DNA of 64,000 bases from Crossaster papposus (Eukaryota > Echinodermata > Asteroidea > Velatida > Solasteridae): contig JBAIAA010001538.1 in assembly GCA_037893245.1 (NCBI GenBank), forward strand, positions 1 to 64,000, in the 5' to 3' direction. The notes under the pieces were generated by a model. The model worked only from the letters and a program-made list of their open reading frames with translations. It had not been told where the DNA came from and ran no database searches. The number at the start of each line of letters is the position of its first letter. The first letter of the stretch is position 1. Shown here piece by piece: positions 44,517 through 56,812 of this stretch. Made by a program: the position numbers and the translations under genes.

Positions 44517-45606
44517 AATAATAATAATAATAATATAGATTTATATAGCGCACTTATCCGGTAACCCGATCAAGGCGCCTACACATAAATTCTGCTCCAA
44601 GCTAAGTGGAAACTAATGAAATAAATGAGACTTCAGTTCTCTTTTGAAGATGACCATGGATGTTATTTTACGAAGTGGGGCAGGGAGTTTATTCCAAATG
44701 GCAGGTGCTGCTTTGGCAAAGGCACGCTGACCATAACGGACAGTACGAACTCTCGGTTCTGATAACAAGTATGAGCCTGAAGATCTCAGAACCCGACCTG
44801 TCTGCTTGAGGGAGATGAGCTCACATAGATACTGAGGAGCACGACCATGCAGGATCTTGAATACAAGAAGGCAGATCTTGAAGCTGATCCTCTTAGATAT
44901 CGGAAGCCAATGTAGCTCTCTCAGAATCGGTGAGATGTGGTCATATTTTCCACATCGGACAACAACCCGAGCTGCAGTGTTCAAGACACGTTGCAAACGA
45001 GACATTTGTGTAGCTGGAAGGCCAACGAGCAGGGCATTACAACAATCCAGACGTGATGAAACAAAAGCGTGGATGACCTTTTCTGCTGTTTCACGTGACA
45101 GGTACTTGCGGATTCTTTTTATGTTGCGTAGGTGGAAATTAGTGCTTTTGCACAAGCTTGAAATGTGCGCATCCATACTGAACAGACGGTCGAACACGAC
45201 TCCCAGATTTCGAGCACAGTTTAAGACTGACAACTCGTGGTCAGTGATGGTAAGGTGTGGGGAGATAAAACCTGAATGATGATGTCGAGATCCAAGTACA
45301 AGAATCTGTGTTTTTTCAGCATTGAGACGCAGAAAATTTAGACTCATCCATGACTGGAGGTGGCTGAGACAGTTTTGCATCTGGTTAAAGGACGTGATGG
45401 TATCAGCACCGGGTGAAAAGGACAGATAAAGCTGGGTGTCATCAGCATAGAAGTGGAACTGGACATTATGATATCTGGCAATGTCACCTAATGGTAATGT
45501 GTATGTTGTGAAGAGAACAGGGCCCAGGACAGAGCCCTGTGGGACTCCGCAATTAAGGGACTGCCGATCAGATATTGTGTCACCAATTGAAACCATTTGA
45601 GCTCTG
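44517..45606 (-). mobile_element. 5'-truncated L2-like LINE
   Basis: Minus-strand LINE ending in GCGCTATATAAATCTATATT and an (ATT)n tail at 44517-44550. The paralogous block reads GAGATATGACTTAAAGG without it (54478-54494), giving an exact empty site. No target duplication beyond one base is visible. The tail resembles that of the SINE at 26347-26682. Confidence 0.88.
44613..45606 (-). CDS. LINE reverse transcriptase C-terminal part
   Basis: Open over about 330 codons: [14 protein letters not shown] (motif B), [11 protein letters not shown] (motif C with YADD), [18 protein letters not shown] and [13 protein letters not shown]. It ends with [19 protein letters not shown] and [11 protein letters not shown], hallmarks of L2/CR1-type LINEs. 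The first codons at the 5' end come from array sequence because the element is 5'-truncated, removing the endonuclease and motif A. The C-terminus is complete (stop TAG at 44613). It could not be mobile by itself. Confidence 0.88.
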
Positions 45607-45674
45607 TGACTTAAAGGTCGAAAAACGTAATAATTCAAATATAATCGTAATATGATGTAACATTTGTCAACAAG

Positions 45675-45690
45675 CCGCTAGAGGGCGCTA
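45675..45690 (+). promoter_or_regulatory. CTCF-like motif 1
   Basis: CCGCTAGAGGGCGCTA fits the common CTCF consensus CCASYAGRKGGCRSYR with one mismatch (third base). Five further copies lie at 46262, 47298, 54551, 55102 and 56160, all in the same orientation. Confidence 0.55.
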
Positions 45691-45799
45691 TAACATTTTA
45701 AGAAGTCACCGTTAACTTGTTTGTTACTTACAACCTAGCCAGCGCCTAACATCGTTGAAAGTAAGTTCTCATCGTTTTCCACTTTTAAATTATAATGCA

Positions 45800-45819
45800 C
45801 TTCCGGTTTGGACCGGAAG
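45800..45819. promoter_or_regulatory. ETS-type inverted dyad 1
   Basis: CTTCCGGTTTGGACCGGAAG contains two inverted CCGGAAG cores. Copies at 46386, 47423, 54676, 55227 and 56285 sit 124-125 bp downstream of each CTCF-like motif. Confidence 0.5.
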
Positions 45820-46261
45820 GAAGGGTCAGTTTTTTTTGCATGTAATACAAATTATGAAGACCATGGATTAATCTATCAATTCTCTTCAAAATCTAAATCA
45901 GATCTCTTACAGTTGATTTTATATTGATTTTCAAAGATTAAATCTAGAAATATTTGGTTGCTTGTAATCTGACATTTGATGACGTCATCGTGACGTAATT
46001 AACAGAAAGCTCGAGAGCTGTCTTTACTTTGCTATCTGATGCAAAAATCTGGATTATATCTATAGCGGGTGATTTTTAAGCGATTGTTTAAGGTTTAAAG
46101 GATTTTTCATTGTAACTTCCGGTTTGGTGACGTCATCAATATTTCTCCTTCCCAATAAGGTCTAAGCATGAAGCTGATTATATACACCGGTTATAAAGTG
46201 GTTTCAGCAAACTTCGCCACACACATCAACAGATTATTCATTTTAACAATTTTTCAACCTG

Positions 46262-46404
46262 CCGCTAGAGGGCGCTATAACATATTATGACGTCGCCTGA
46301 TTTTTTTGGAAAAGTTTATTCTAGCCAGAAACTAACATCGTTGAAAGTAAGTTCATATCATTTTTCACTTTCAAATTATGAGGCACTTCCGGTTGGACCG
46401 GAAG
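46262..46404 (+). promoter_or_regulatory. CTCF-like motif 2 with ETS dyad 2
   Basis: CCGCTAGAGGGCGCTA at 46262-46277. The dyad at 46386-46404 has lost one T of its spacer, which explains the 124-bp spacing. Confidence 0.5.
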
Positions 46405-47297
46405 GAAGGGTCACGTGATTTTAGCACACGAAATAAAATGAAGATTCTGGATTATTCTATCTATTGCCACACAAATCAAGTTTCGGTCTTTTGTGGTTGA
46501 TTTGTTATTTATTTTTAAAGATTAATTCAATTGCGCCTTTAAGATGACGTCACGTGATCCCTGACGACGTAACCATGACGTATGTCTGCGAGACACGAGT
46601 TTACTATAGGATCTTCACCTGGGTTAAGTTTTATGGAAATACGACTTTGTTTTTCGTTAAAAGTGCTTGGAATTGTGCAAACAACGTTTACAAAGTCTAT
46701 GGGATTGGATTCTGCGTAGCCGAGAGCCTGTTTACCTACCTGTCGCACACGGCGCCCTTCCCCATAGGCAATTTGATGACGTCATCCTGTTTCGCTTGTT
46801 GGCGGCTAGTGTCCTCTTGGGTGAGCGTACATTTGCATGCACGTACGATGTCAGTAGTGATACATTCGCTCAATGCATAGTACACTATCAGTATATACGT
46901 ACGTACATATACAAGCATGTACACCCCTATAATACGTGTGCCATGCGGGGTCAATGCTTTATGCGCCTAGGCCAAAACGATTAAATTTCAAGGGTGCCGC
47001 AGGGTATGTCCAAGTTCGTTTTTTGCCAACAAAAACACAGGAAAGTTCGAGAACTACTTTTACACTAACCTTTATAGCAAAAATCAAGATTATATCTGTC
47101 AGGTTTAATTTTTTAGGAATTTTCAAAGGAAAAGAAGTCTTTTCATTGTAACTTCCGGTCTGGTGACGTCATAATTTTTTCTTCTCGTCTACTTGTTCCT
47201 AGCATGAAGCTGATTAAATACACTGGTTATAAAGTGATTTCCGCAAACTTCGCCACACACATCAACAGATTATTCATTTTAACCATTTTTCAACTTG

Positions 47298-47442
47298 CCG
47301 CTAGAGGGCGCTATAACATGTTATGGCGTCGCCGATATTTTTGTTGTTAAATACAATCTAGCCAGACACTAACATCGTTGAAAGTAAGTTCATATCATTT
47401 TTCACTTTTAAATTATAAGGCACTTCCGGTTTGGACCGGAAG
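47298..47442 (+). promoter_or_regulatory. CTCF-like motif 3 with ETS dyad 3
   Basis: CCGCTAGAGGGCGCTA at 47298-47313; CTTCCGGTTTGGACCGGAAG at 47423-47442, spacing 125 bp. Confidence 0.5.
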
Positions 47443-47757
47443 GAAGGGTCACGTGATTTCACGCACACGAGATAAAATGAAGATCCTTAATTATTCTATC
47501 TATTGCCACAAAAATCAAGTTTCGGTCGTTTGCGGTTGATTTGTTATTGATTTTCAAAGATTAAATCAATTGCACCTTTAAGATGACGTCACGTGACCCC
47601 TGATGACGTCACCATGACGTATGTCTGTTAGGACCGAGCTCACCATAGGGTCTTCACTTGGGTAAAGTTTTGTTTGGATACGACTTTGTTGTCTATGAGA
47701 AGTGCTTGTGCAAAAAAACGTGTACAAAGTCTATGGGGTTTAGGTTACTAAAAGAAA

Positions 47758-47819
47758 AAAAAAAAGAAAAAAAAAAATCAGAACAAAAACAAAGGCTTTT
47801 TCGCAAATTGCGAAAAAGC

Positions 47820-47863
<44 letters not shown>

Positions 47864-50800
47864 AGACATGTGTTTGTGGACAAACACAGAGCTGTTTCGG
47901 ATGTCTAAAATGACTTTCAATATGTGGGTGGTGGTCTAGTGTATATCAAGTCTGAAATCGATCGGATTTACCAAAGTGCCAAATATATTGCTTTAAAAAA
48001 ACGTGTACAAATGCTATTACAACTGAACCTTTAATGTGACGTCACATGACCCATGTTGACGTCATCATCACGAGTTTTCTCTTGGCCCTCCTGGGGATGG
48101 TGGTCGAAGTGTGTGCTAGGTCTCAAGTCGATCAAATTTATGAAAGTGTCAAAGTCAATAGTCTAAAGAAAAACGTGTACGAAACCTATGGGGGGAAATT
48201 GAAACTTTAACGTCATGTCACGTGACCTTGAATTACGCAATCGTGCCAAATTTCCTCCAGAACCATCTATGGGTGGTGTTCTAAGTGTATGCTAAGTCTG
48301 AAGTCGAGTGAATTTACCAAAGTGTCAAACTCAATAGTCTGAGGGAAAACGTGTACAAAACCTATGGGGAAAACTACACCTTTAATGTGACGTCACATGA
48401 CACCTGATGACGTCATCACGACGTCAACTTAATTTTCGTCTATAACACATCCCGGAATACCTGAATACCAAGTTTGACCGTAATTGGACTTGTACTTCCA
48501 GAGATAGAGTCTTAAAAACTACACCTTTAATGTGACGTCACATGACCCACGATAATGTCATCGTGACGTCACCCTAATTTTCGTCTATAACACATCCCGG
48601 AATACCCGTATACCAAGTTTGACCCCAATCGGACATGTACTTTCAGAGATAGAGGGTCCTAAAAACTGCACCTTTAATGTGACGTCACATGACACCAGAT
48701 GACGTCATCATAATGTCATCTAAATTTTCGTCTATAACTCATCCTGGAATACGTGAATACCAAGTTTGACCCCAATCGGACATGTACTTCCAGAGATAGA
48801 GGGTCCTAAAAACTGCACCTTTAACGTGACGTCACATGACCCCGATGATGTAATCATGACGATTTTCCTCTTGGCCCTCCTGCCTGAGGATGGTGGTTGA
48901 GGTTTATATTAAGTCTCAAGTCAATCGGATTTACCAAAGTGTCAAAGACAATAGTCTGAAGGAAAACGTGTACAAAACCTATGGGGAAAAATTGCACCTT
49001 TAACGTGACGTCACGTGACCATGAAAGACGTAATCGTTACGAATTTCTTCTAGGACTATCTGTGGGTGGTGGTCTTAGAGTATGCAAAGTTTCAAGTCGA
49101 TCGGATTTACCAAAGTGTCAAAAGGTATTGGCTGAAAAAAAAACGTGTACAAATCCTATGGAGAATTGTCTGAAACGGAAGGAAAAAAAAAAAAAAATAG
49201 ACATGTGTTTGTGGACAAACACAGAGCTGTTTCGAGTGTCTTACATTACTTTCAATATGTGTGTGTGGTGGTCTATGTGTGTGCCAAGTCTCAAGTCGAT
49301 CAAATTTACGAAAGTGTCAAAGTCAACAGTCTAAAGAAAAACGTGTACAAAATATATGGGAAAAAATTGAACCTTTAACGTGACGCCCCGTGACCTTGAA
49401 TGACGTAATCGTGCCGAATTTCTTCTAGGACCGTCTGTGGATGGTGGTCTAGGTGTGTGCCAAGTCTCAAGCCGATCGGATTTACTAAAGTGTCGAAGTC
49501 AATAGTCTAAAGAAAAGCGTGTACAAAACCTATGGGGGAAAATTTGAACCTTTAACGTGCCATCACGTGACCTTGAATGGCGCAATTGTGCCGAATTTCT
49601 TTTAGGAACATCTGGGGGTGGTGTTCTAAGGGTATGCCAAGTTTCAAGTCGGTCGGATTTACTAAATTATCAAAGTCAATGTCTGAAGGAAAACGTGTAC
49701 AAAACCTATGGGGAAAATTTCAACTTTAACGCGAAGTCACGTGACCTTGAATGACGCAATCGCGACGAATTTTTTCTAGGACCGTCTTTGGGTGGTTGTC
49801 TAAATGTATGCCAAGTCTCAAGTCGATCGGAATTACTAAACTGTCAAAGTGTATTGTCTGAAAAAACGTGTGCAAATCCTATGGAGAAAAGTCTGAAAGA
49901 GGAAAAAAAAAAAAACTAGACATGTGTTTGTGGACAAACACAGAGCTGTTTCGGATGTCTAAGATGACTTTCATTATGTGTGTGCCAAGTCTGAAATCGA
50001 TTGGATTTGCCAATTTTCCCAAGATATATAAGTTGAACTAGAAATGTGTTTGTGGACAAACACAGAGCTGTTTCGCTTGTCTAAAATGACTTTGAATATG
50101 TGAGTGGTGGTCTATGTGTGTACCAAATCTGAAGTCGATCGAATTTACCAAAGTGCCAAATATATCTTGGTTGCAAAAAACGTGTACAAATCCTATGGGA
50201 AAAACTGCACCTTTAACGTGACGTCACATGGCCCACGATGACGTCGTCATGATGTCATCTTAATTTCCGTCTATAACACATCCTGGAATACTTGCATACC
50301 AAGTTTGACCCCAATCAGACCTTTACTTCCAGAGATAGAGGGTCTTATAAACTGCACATTTAATGTGACGTCAAATGACCCACGATGACGTCATCATGAC
50401 GATTATCCTTGTGGCCCTCCTAGAGATGGTGATCGAGGTGTGTACTAAGTTTCGAGTCGATTGGATTTACCAAAGTGTCAAATTCAATAGTCTGACGAAA
50501 AACATGTACAAAACCTATAGCGAAAACTGCACCTTTAATGTGACGTCACATGGCCCATGATGACATCGTCATGACGTCATCTTAATTTTCGTCTATAACA
50601 CATCCTGGAATACTTGCATACCAAGTTTGACCCCAATCAGACCTTTACTTCCAGAGATAGAGGGTCTTAAAAACTACACCTTTAAAGTGACGTCACATGA
50701 CCCACGATGACGTCATCATGACGATTATCCTTGTAGCCCTCCTAGAGATGGTGGTCGAGGTGTGTACTAAGTCTCGAGTCGATTGGATTTACCAAAGTGT

Positions 50801-53800
50801 CAAATTCAATAGTCTGACGAAAAACGTGTACAAAACCTATAGGGAAACTGCACCTTTAATGTGACGTCACATGACACCCGATGACGTCATCGTAATGTCA
50901 TCTTAATTTTCGTCTATAACACATCCCGGGATACTTGCATATCAAGTTTGTCCCCAATCGGGCCTGTACTTCCAGAGATAGAGGGTCTTATAAACTGCAC
51001 ATTTAATGTGACGTCAAATGACCCACGATGACGTCATCATGACGATTTTTCTTCTGGCCCCTCTGGGGATGGTGGTCGAGGTGTGTACTAAGTTTCAAGT
51101 CGGTCGGATTTACCGAAGTGTCAAATTCAATATTCTGATGAAAAACGTGTACAAATCCTATGGGGAAAAATTGCACCTTTAACGTGACGTCACGTGACCA
51201 CGAATGACGTAATCGTGACAAATTTCTTCTAGGATCATCTGTGGGTGGTGGTCTAAGTGTATGCCAAGTCTCAAGTCGATCGGATTTACCAAAGTGCCAA
51301 AGTGCTATGCCAGAACAAAAAACGTGTACAAACCCTATGGAAAAGAGTCTGAAGGAGAAAAAAAAAAAAAAAAAAACTAGAAATGTGTTTGTGGACAAAC
51401 ACAGAGCTGTTTCGGGTGTCTAATTTGTTTTGTAATAAGTGGGTGGTGGTCTAAGTGTGTCGCAAATCTGTAGTCAATCTTATTTACCCAGGAGCCAAAG
51501 ATATATTGGTTGGAAAAAACGTGTACAAATCCTTTGGGGAAAACTACACCTTTAAGGAGACGTCACATGACCAACGATGACGTCATCATGATGTTATTTT
51601 AATTTGTGTCTATAACACACACTTGAATACTTGCATGCCAAGTTTGACCCCAATCGGACTTGTACTTCCAGAGATAGAGGGTCTTAAAAATTACACCTTA
51701 AATGTGACGTCACATGACCCACGATGACGTCATCATGACGTCATCTTAATTTTCGTCTATAACACATCCTGGAATACTTGCATACCAAGATTGACCCCAA
51801 TCAGACCTTTACTTCCAGAGATAGAGGGTATTAAAAACTACACCTTTAAAGTGACGTCACATGACCCACGATGACGTCATCATGACGATTTTCCTTGTGG
51901 CCCTCCTATGGATGGTGATCGAGGTGTGTACTAAGTCTCGAGTCGATGGGATTTACCAAAGTGTCAAAATCAATAGTCTGAGGAAAAACGTGTACAAACC
52001 CTATGGGGAAAAATTGCACCTTTAATGTGACGTCACATGACACCCGATGACGTCATCTTCATGTCATCTTAATTTTCGTCTATAACACATCTCAGGATAC
52101 TTGCATATCAAGTTTGTCCCCAATCGGACATGTACTTTCAGAGATAGAGGGTCCCAAAAACTGCACCTTTAATTTGACGTCACATGACCCACGATGACGT
52201 CATCATCACGATTTTTCTCTTGGACCTCTTGGGGATGGTGGTCAAGGTGTGTGCTAAGTTTCAAGTCAATCGCATTTACCAAAGTATTAAAGTCAATAGT
52301 CTGAAGAAAAACGTGTACAAACCCTATGGGGAAAAATTGAACCTTTAACGTGACGTCACGTGACCACAAATGGCGTAATCGTGACAAATTTCTTCTAGGA
52401 TCATCTGTGGGTGGTGGTCTAAGTGTATGCCAAGTTTCAAATCGATCGCATTTACCAAAGTGTCAAAGTGTATTGTCCGAACAAAAAACGTGTACAAACC
52501 CTATGGGAAAAAGTCTGAAGGAGAAAAAGAAAAAAAAGAAAAAACTAGACATGTGTTTGTGGACAAACACAGAGCTGTTTCGGGTGTCTAACATTACTTT
52601 CTATATGTGTATCTGATGATGGTCTTTGTGTGTGCCAAGTCTGAAGTCGATTGGATTTACACAATTGCCAAAGATATATTAGTTGAAAAAACGTGTACAA
52701 ATCCTATGGGGAAAATTGAACCTTTAATGTGACGTCACATGACACCCGATGATGTCATCATGATGTCATCTTAATTTACGTCTATAACACATTCTGGAAT
52801 ACTTGCATACCAAGTTTGGCCCCAATCAGACATGTACTTCCAGAGATAGAGGGTCCTAAAATCTGCCCCTTTAATGTGACGTCACATGACCCACGATGAC
52901 GTCATCCTGACGATTTTCCCCTTGGCCCTCCTGGGTTTGATGGTCGAGGTGTGTGCTAAGTCTGAAGTCGATCGGATTTACCAAATTGTCAAATTCAATA
53001 GTCTGAAGAAAAACGTGTACAAAACCTATGGAGAAAATTGAACGTTTAATGTGACGTCACATGATCCGCGATGACGTCATCTTGAATATATTTTTCTTGG
53101 CCCTCCTAAGGATGGTGGTCGAGGTCTGTGTTAAGTCTCAAGTCGATCGAATTTACAGAAGCGTCAAATTCAAAATTTTGAAGAAAAACGTGTACAAAAC
53201 CTATGGAGAAAATTGAATCTTTAATGTGACGTCACATGACACCCGATGATGTCATATTTACGTCATCTTAATTTTCGTCTACAACACATCCTCGAATATT
53301 TGCAAACCAAGTTTGACCCCAACCGGACTTGTACTTTCAGAGTTAGGGGGTCTTAAAAAACTACACCTTTAATGTGACGTCACGTGACCCGCGATGACGT
53401 CATCTTGAATATTTTGTTCTTGGCCCTCCTAAGGATGGTGGTCGAGGTCTGTGCTAAGTCTCAAGTCGATCGAATTTACAGAAGCGTCAAATTCAAAATT
53501 TTGAAGAAAAACGTGTACAAAACCTATGGAGAAAATTGAATCTTTAATGTGACGTCACATGACACCCGATGATGTCATAATTACGTCATCTTAATTTTTG
53601 TCTATAACACATCCTCGAATACTCGCAAACCAAATTTGACCCCAATCGGACGTGTACTTCCAGAGATAGAGGGTCTTAAAAACTGCACCTTTTGTGTAAC
53701 GTCACATGACCCACGATGACGTCATCATGACGATTTTTCTCTTGGGCCTCCTGGGGATGGTGGTCGAGGTGTGTGCTAAGTTTCAAGTCAATCGCATTTA

Positions 53801-54065
53801 CCAAAGTATTAAAGTCAATAGTCTGAAGAAAAACGTGTACAAACCCTATGGGGAAAAATTGCACCTTTAACGTGACGTCACGTGACCACGAATGACGTAA
53901 TCGTGACAAATTTCTTCTAGGATCATGTGTGGGTGGTGGTCTGAGTGTATGCCAAGTTTCAAGTCGATCGGATTTACCAAAGTGTCAAAGTGTATTGTCC
54001 GAACAAAAAACGTGTACAAACCCTATGGGAAAAGTCTGAAGGAGAAAAAGAAAAAAAAAAAAAAG

Positions 54066-54096
<31 letters not shown>

Positions 54097-54142
54097 TCTT
54101 AACGATTACAATAGCTGTTTCGGCTGAAATGCCGAAACAGCT

Positions 54143-54175
<33 letters not shown>

Positions 54176-54215
54176 ACGATTACAATAGCTGTTTCGGCTG
54201 AGTTGCCGAAACAGC
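47758..54215 (+). repeat. Satellite array segment 2
   Basis: The longest array part. It mixes monomers of about 175 bp with monomers of about 146 bp (GTGACGTCACATGAC at 48387, 48531, 48679 and 48826); the latter are marked by TTCGTCTATAACACATCC and GACCCCAATCGGAC. Hairpin heads lie at 47861, 49197, 49916, 50038, 51376 and 52544, each preceded by an A-run or A-rich sequence. No protein is encoded; open frames here are periodic artefacts of the monomer. Confidence 0.88.
47794..47820. repeat. Short hairpin, GGCTTTTTCGC type
   Basis: GGCTTTTTCGCAAATTGCGAAAAAGCC: a perfect stem preceded by GAACAAAAACAAA and followed by about 40 A. The second copy at 56657-56685 has a slightly longer loop. Confidence 0.85.
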
Positions 54216-54216
54216 T
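54113..54216. repeat. Two short hairpins, AGCTGTTTCGG type
   Basis: AGCTGTTTCGG...CCGAAACAGCT at 54113-54142 and 54187-54216, each led by TTAACGATTACAAT and separated by an A-run. Loops differ (CTGAAATG versus CTGAGTTG) while the stems are constant. Confidence 0.85.
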
Positions 54217-54217
54217 A

Positions 54218-56640
54218 ACTAGAACTACGTCTGTTCGAGGAACAGAACATAGGGCTTTTTCGCATTCGCAATTTTTTAGATTAATTTTTTTTTTAATTTA
54301 AATTTTATACCATCAAAATAATTTAAAATCATCGAAAACGAATTTAAGTTAATTTAAACAGATTAAAATGAATCCAAACTGATTAAAACGATGACGTCAA
54401 ACGTTTGTGAACATTTTGTGCAACTATCTATCACCTAACAATACAAACGTATGTTATGTTAGCACGTTCCGTTGCTGAGATATGACTTAAAGGTCGAAAA
54501 ACGTAATAATTCAAATATAATCGTAATATGATGTAACATTTGTCAACATGCCGCTAGATGGCGCTATAACATTTTAAGAAGTCACCGTTAACTTGTTTGT
54601 TACTTACAACCTAGCCAGCGCCTAACATCGTTGAAAGTAAGTTCACATCGTTTTCCACTTTTAAATTATTATGCACTTCCGGTTTGGACCGGAAGAAAGG
54701 GTCATTTTTTTGTGCATGTAATACAAATTATGAAGACCATGGATTAATCTATCAATTTCCTTATAAAATCTAAATCAGATCTTTTACAGTTGATTTTATA
54801 TTGATTTTCAAAGATTAAATCTAGAAATATTTGGTTGCTTGTAATCTGAAATTTGATGACGTCATCGTGACGTAATTAACAGAAAGCTCGAGAGCTGTCT
54901 TTACTTTGCTATTTGAAGCAAAAATCTGGATTATATCTATAGCGGTTGATTTTTAAGCGATTGTTTGTGACGTCATAAATATTTCTCCTTCCCAATATGG
55001 TCTAAGCACGAAGCTGATTATATACACCGGTTATAAAGTGGTTTCAGCAAACTTCGCCACACACATCAACAGATTATTCATTTTAACAATTTTTCAACCT
55101 GCCGCTAGAGGGCGCTATAACATATTATGACGTCGCCTGATTTTTTTGGGAAAAGTTTATTCTAGCCTGACACTAACATCGTTGAAAGTAAGTTCATATC
55201 ATTTTTCACTTTCAAATTATGAGGCACTTCCGGTTTGGACCGGAAGGAAGGGTCACGTGATTTTAAGCACACGAGATAAAATGAAGATTCTGGATTATTC
55301 TATCTGTTGCCACAAAAATCAAGTTTCGGTCTTTTGTGGTTGATCTGTTATTGATTTTTTTAAAGATTAAATCTATTACACCTTTAAGATAACGTCACGT
55401 GACCCTGATGACGTCTTCATCATGGCGTCTGTCGGCGAGACTGGAGTTCACTATAGGGTCTTCACCTGGGTCAAGTTTTATGGCAATGCGACTTTGTTTT
55501 TCCGTTAAAAGTGCTTGGAATTGAGCAAACAACGTTTACACAGTCTATGGGGTTGGATTGTGCGTAACCGAAAGCGTGTTTACCTACCTGTCGTACGCGG
55601 CGCCCTTCCCCTTGGGCAATTTGATGACGTCATCCTGTTTCACAGGTTGGCGGCGAGTGTCCTCTCTAGTGAGCTTACATGTGCATGTACATGTACGTAC
55701 AATGTCAGTAGTGATACATGCGCTCAATACATAATACACTATCCCTGTATACGTACATGTACAAACATGTACATGTACATGTATATTATACGTGTGCCAT
55801 GCACACATAAGGGGGCAATGCTTTTTGCACCTAGGCCAAAACGATTCAATTTCAAGGGTGCCGCAGGGTATGTCCAAGTTCGTCTTTTGCCAAAAAACAC
55901 AGGGAAGTTCGAGAACTACCTTTACACTAACCTTTAGAGCAAAAATCAAGATTATATCTGTCAGGTTTATTTTTTTAGGAATTTTCATATGAAAAGAAGT
56001 TTTTTCATTGTAACTTCCGGTCTGGTGACGTCATCATTTTTTCTTCTCGTCGACTTGTTCCTAGCATGAAGCTGATTAAATACACCGGTTATAAAGTGAT
56101 TTCAGCAAACTTCGCCACACACATCAACAGATTATTCATTTTAACAATTTTTCAACCTGCCGCTAGAGGGCGCTATAACATGTTATGACGTCACCAGTAT
56201 TTTTTTTGAAAAATACAATCTAGCCAGACACTAACAACGTTGAAAGTAAGTTCATATCATTTTTCAGTTTTAAATTATAAGGCACTTCCGGTTTAGACCG
56301 GAAGGAAGGGTCACGTGACTTCACGCACACGAGATAAATTTAAGATCCTGGGTCATTCTATCTATTGCCACAAAAATCAAGTTTCGGTCTTTTGCGGTTG
56401 ATTTGTTATTGATTTTCAAAGATTAAATTAATTGCACATTTAAGATGACGTCACGTGACCCCTGATGACGTCACCATGACGTATGTCTGTTAGGACCGAG
56501 CTCACCATAGGGTCTTCACTTGGGTAAAGTTTTGTTTGGATACGAATTTGTTGTCTATGAGAAGTGCTTGTGCAAAAAAACGTGTACAAAGTCTATGGGG
56601 TTTAGGTTACTAAAAGAAAAAAAAAAAAGAAAAAAAAAAA
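54218..56640 (+). repeat. Composite array block 2 (CTCF-like and ETS modules)
   Basis: Paralogue of 44249-47757 without the LINE. CTCF-like words lie at 54551 (GAT for GAG), 55102 and 56160, and ETS dyads at 54676, 55227 and 56285, all 125 bp apart in pairs. It also shares GATGACGTCATCCTGTTTC and CCGCAGGGTATGTCCAAG regions with block 1. A short run of ACATGTACATGT words (55680-55790) has expanded relative to block 1. Confidence 0.85.
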
Positions 56641-56656
56641 TCTGAACAAAAACAAA

Positions 56657-56812
56657 GGCTTTTTCGCAAAATTTGCGAAAAAGCCAAAAAAAAAAAAAAA
56701 AAAAAAAAAAAAACTTTAACGAAAACAAAAGCTGTTTCGGCTGAATTGCCGAAACAGCTAAAAAAAACTTTAACGATTACAAGAGCTGTTTCGGTGAAAA
56801 ACCGAAACAGCT
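56657..56812. repeat. Cluster of three short hairpins
   Basis: 56657-56685 (GGCTTTTTCGC type), 56730-56759 and 56784-56812 (AGCTGTTTCGG type), separated by A-runs and TTTAACGA words. Confidence 0.85.

Larger units (their letters stand above)
44249..47757 (+). repeat. Composite array block 1 (CTCF-like and ETS modules)
   Basis: Begins with a distinct head (ACTAGAACTACGTCTGTTCG) and carries three modules with CCGCTAGAGGGCGCTA at 45675, 46262 and 47298 and ETS-type dyads at 45800, 46386 and 47423. It ends ...CGTGTACAAAGTCTATGGGG plus an A-run. Apart from an L2-like LINE at 44517-45606 it is collinear with 54218-56640. Confidence 0.85.

Noticed and set aside
50820-51170. Hammerhead-ribozyme core in the array (CTGATGA-like and GAAA words)
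   Set aside because: The words occur singly by chance (for example CTGATGAAAAACG) and lack the required stems and cleavage site context.
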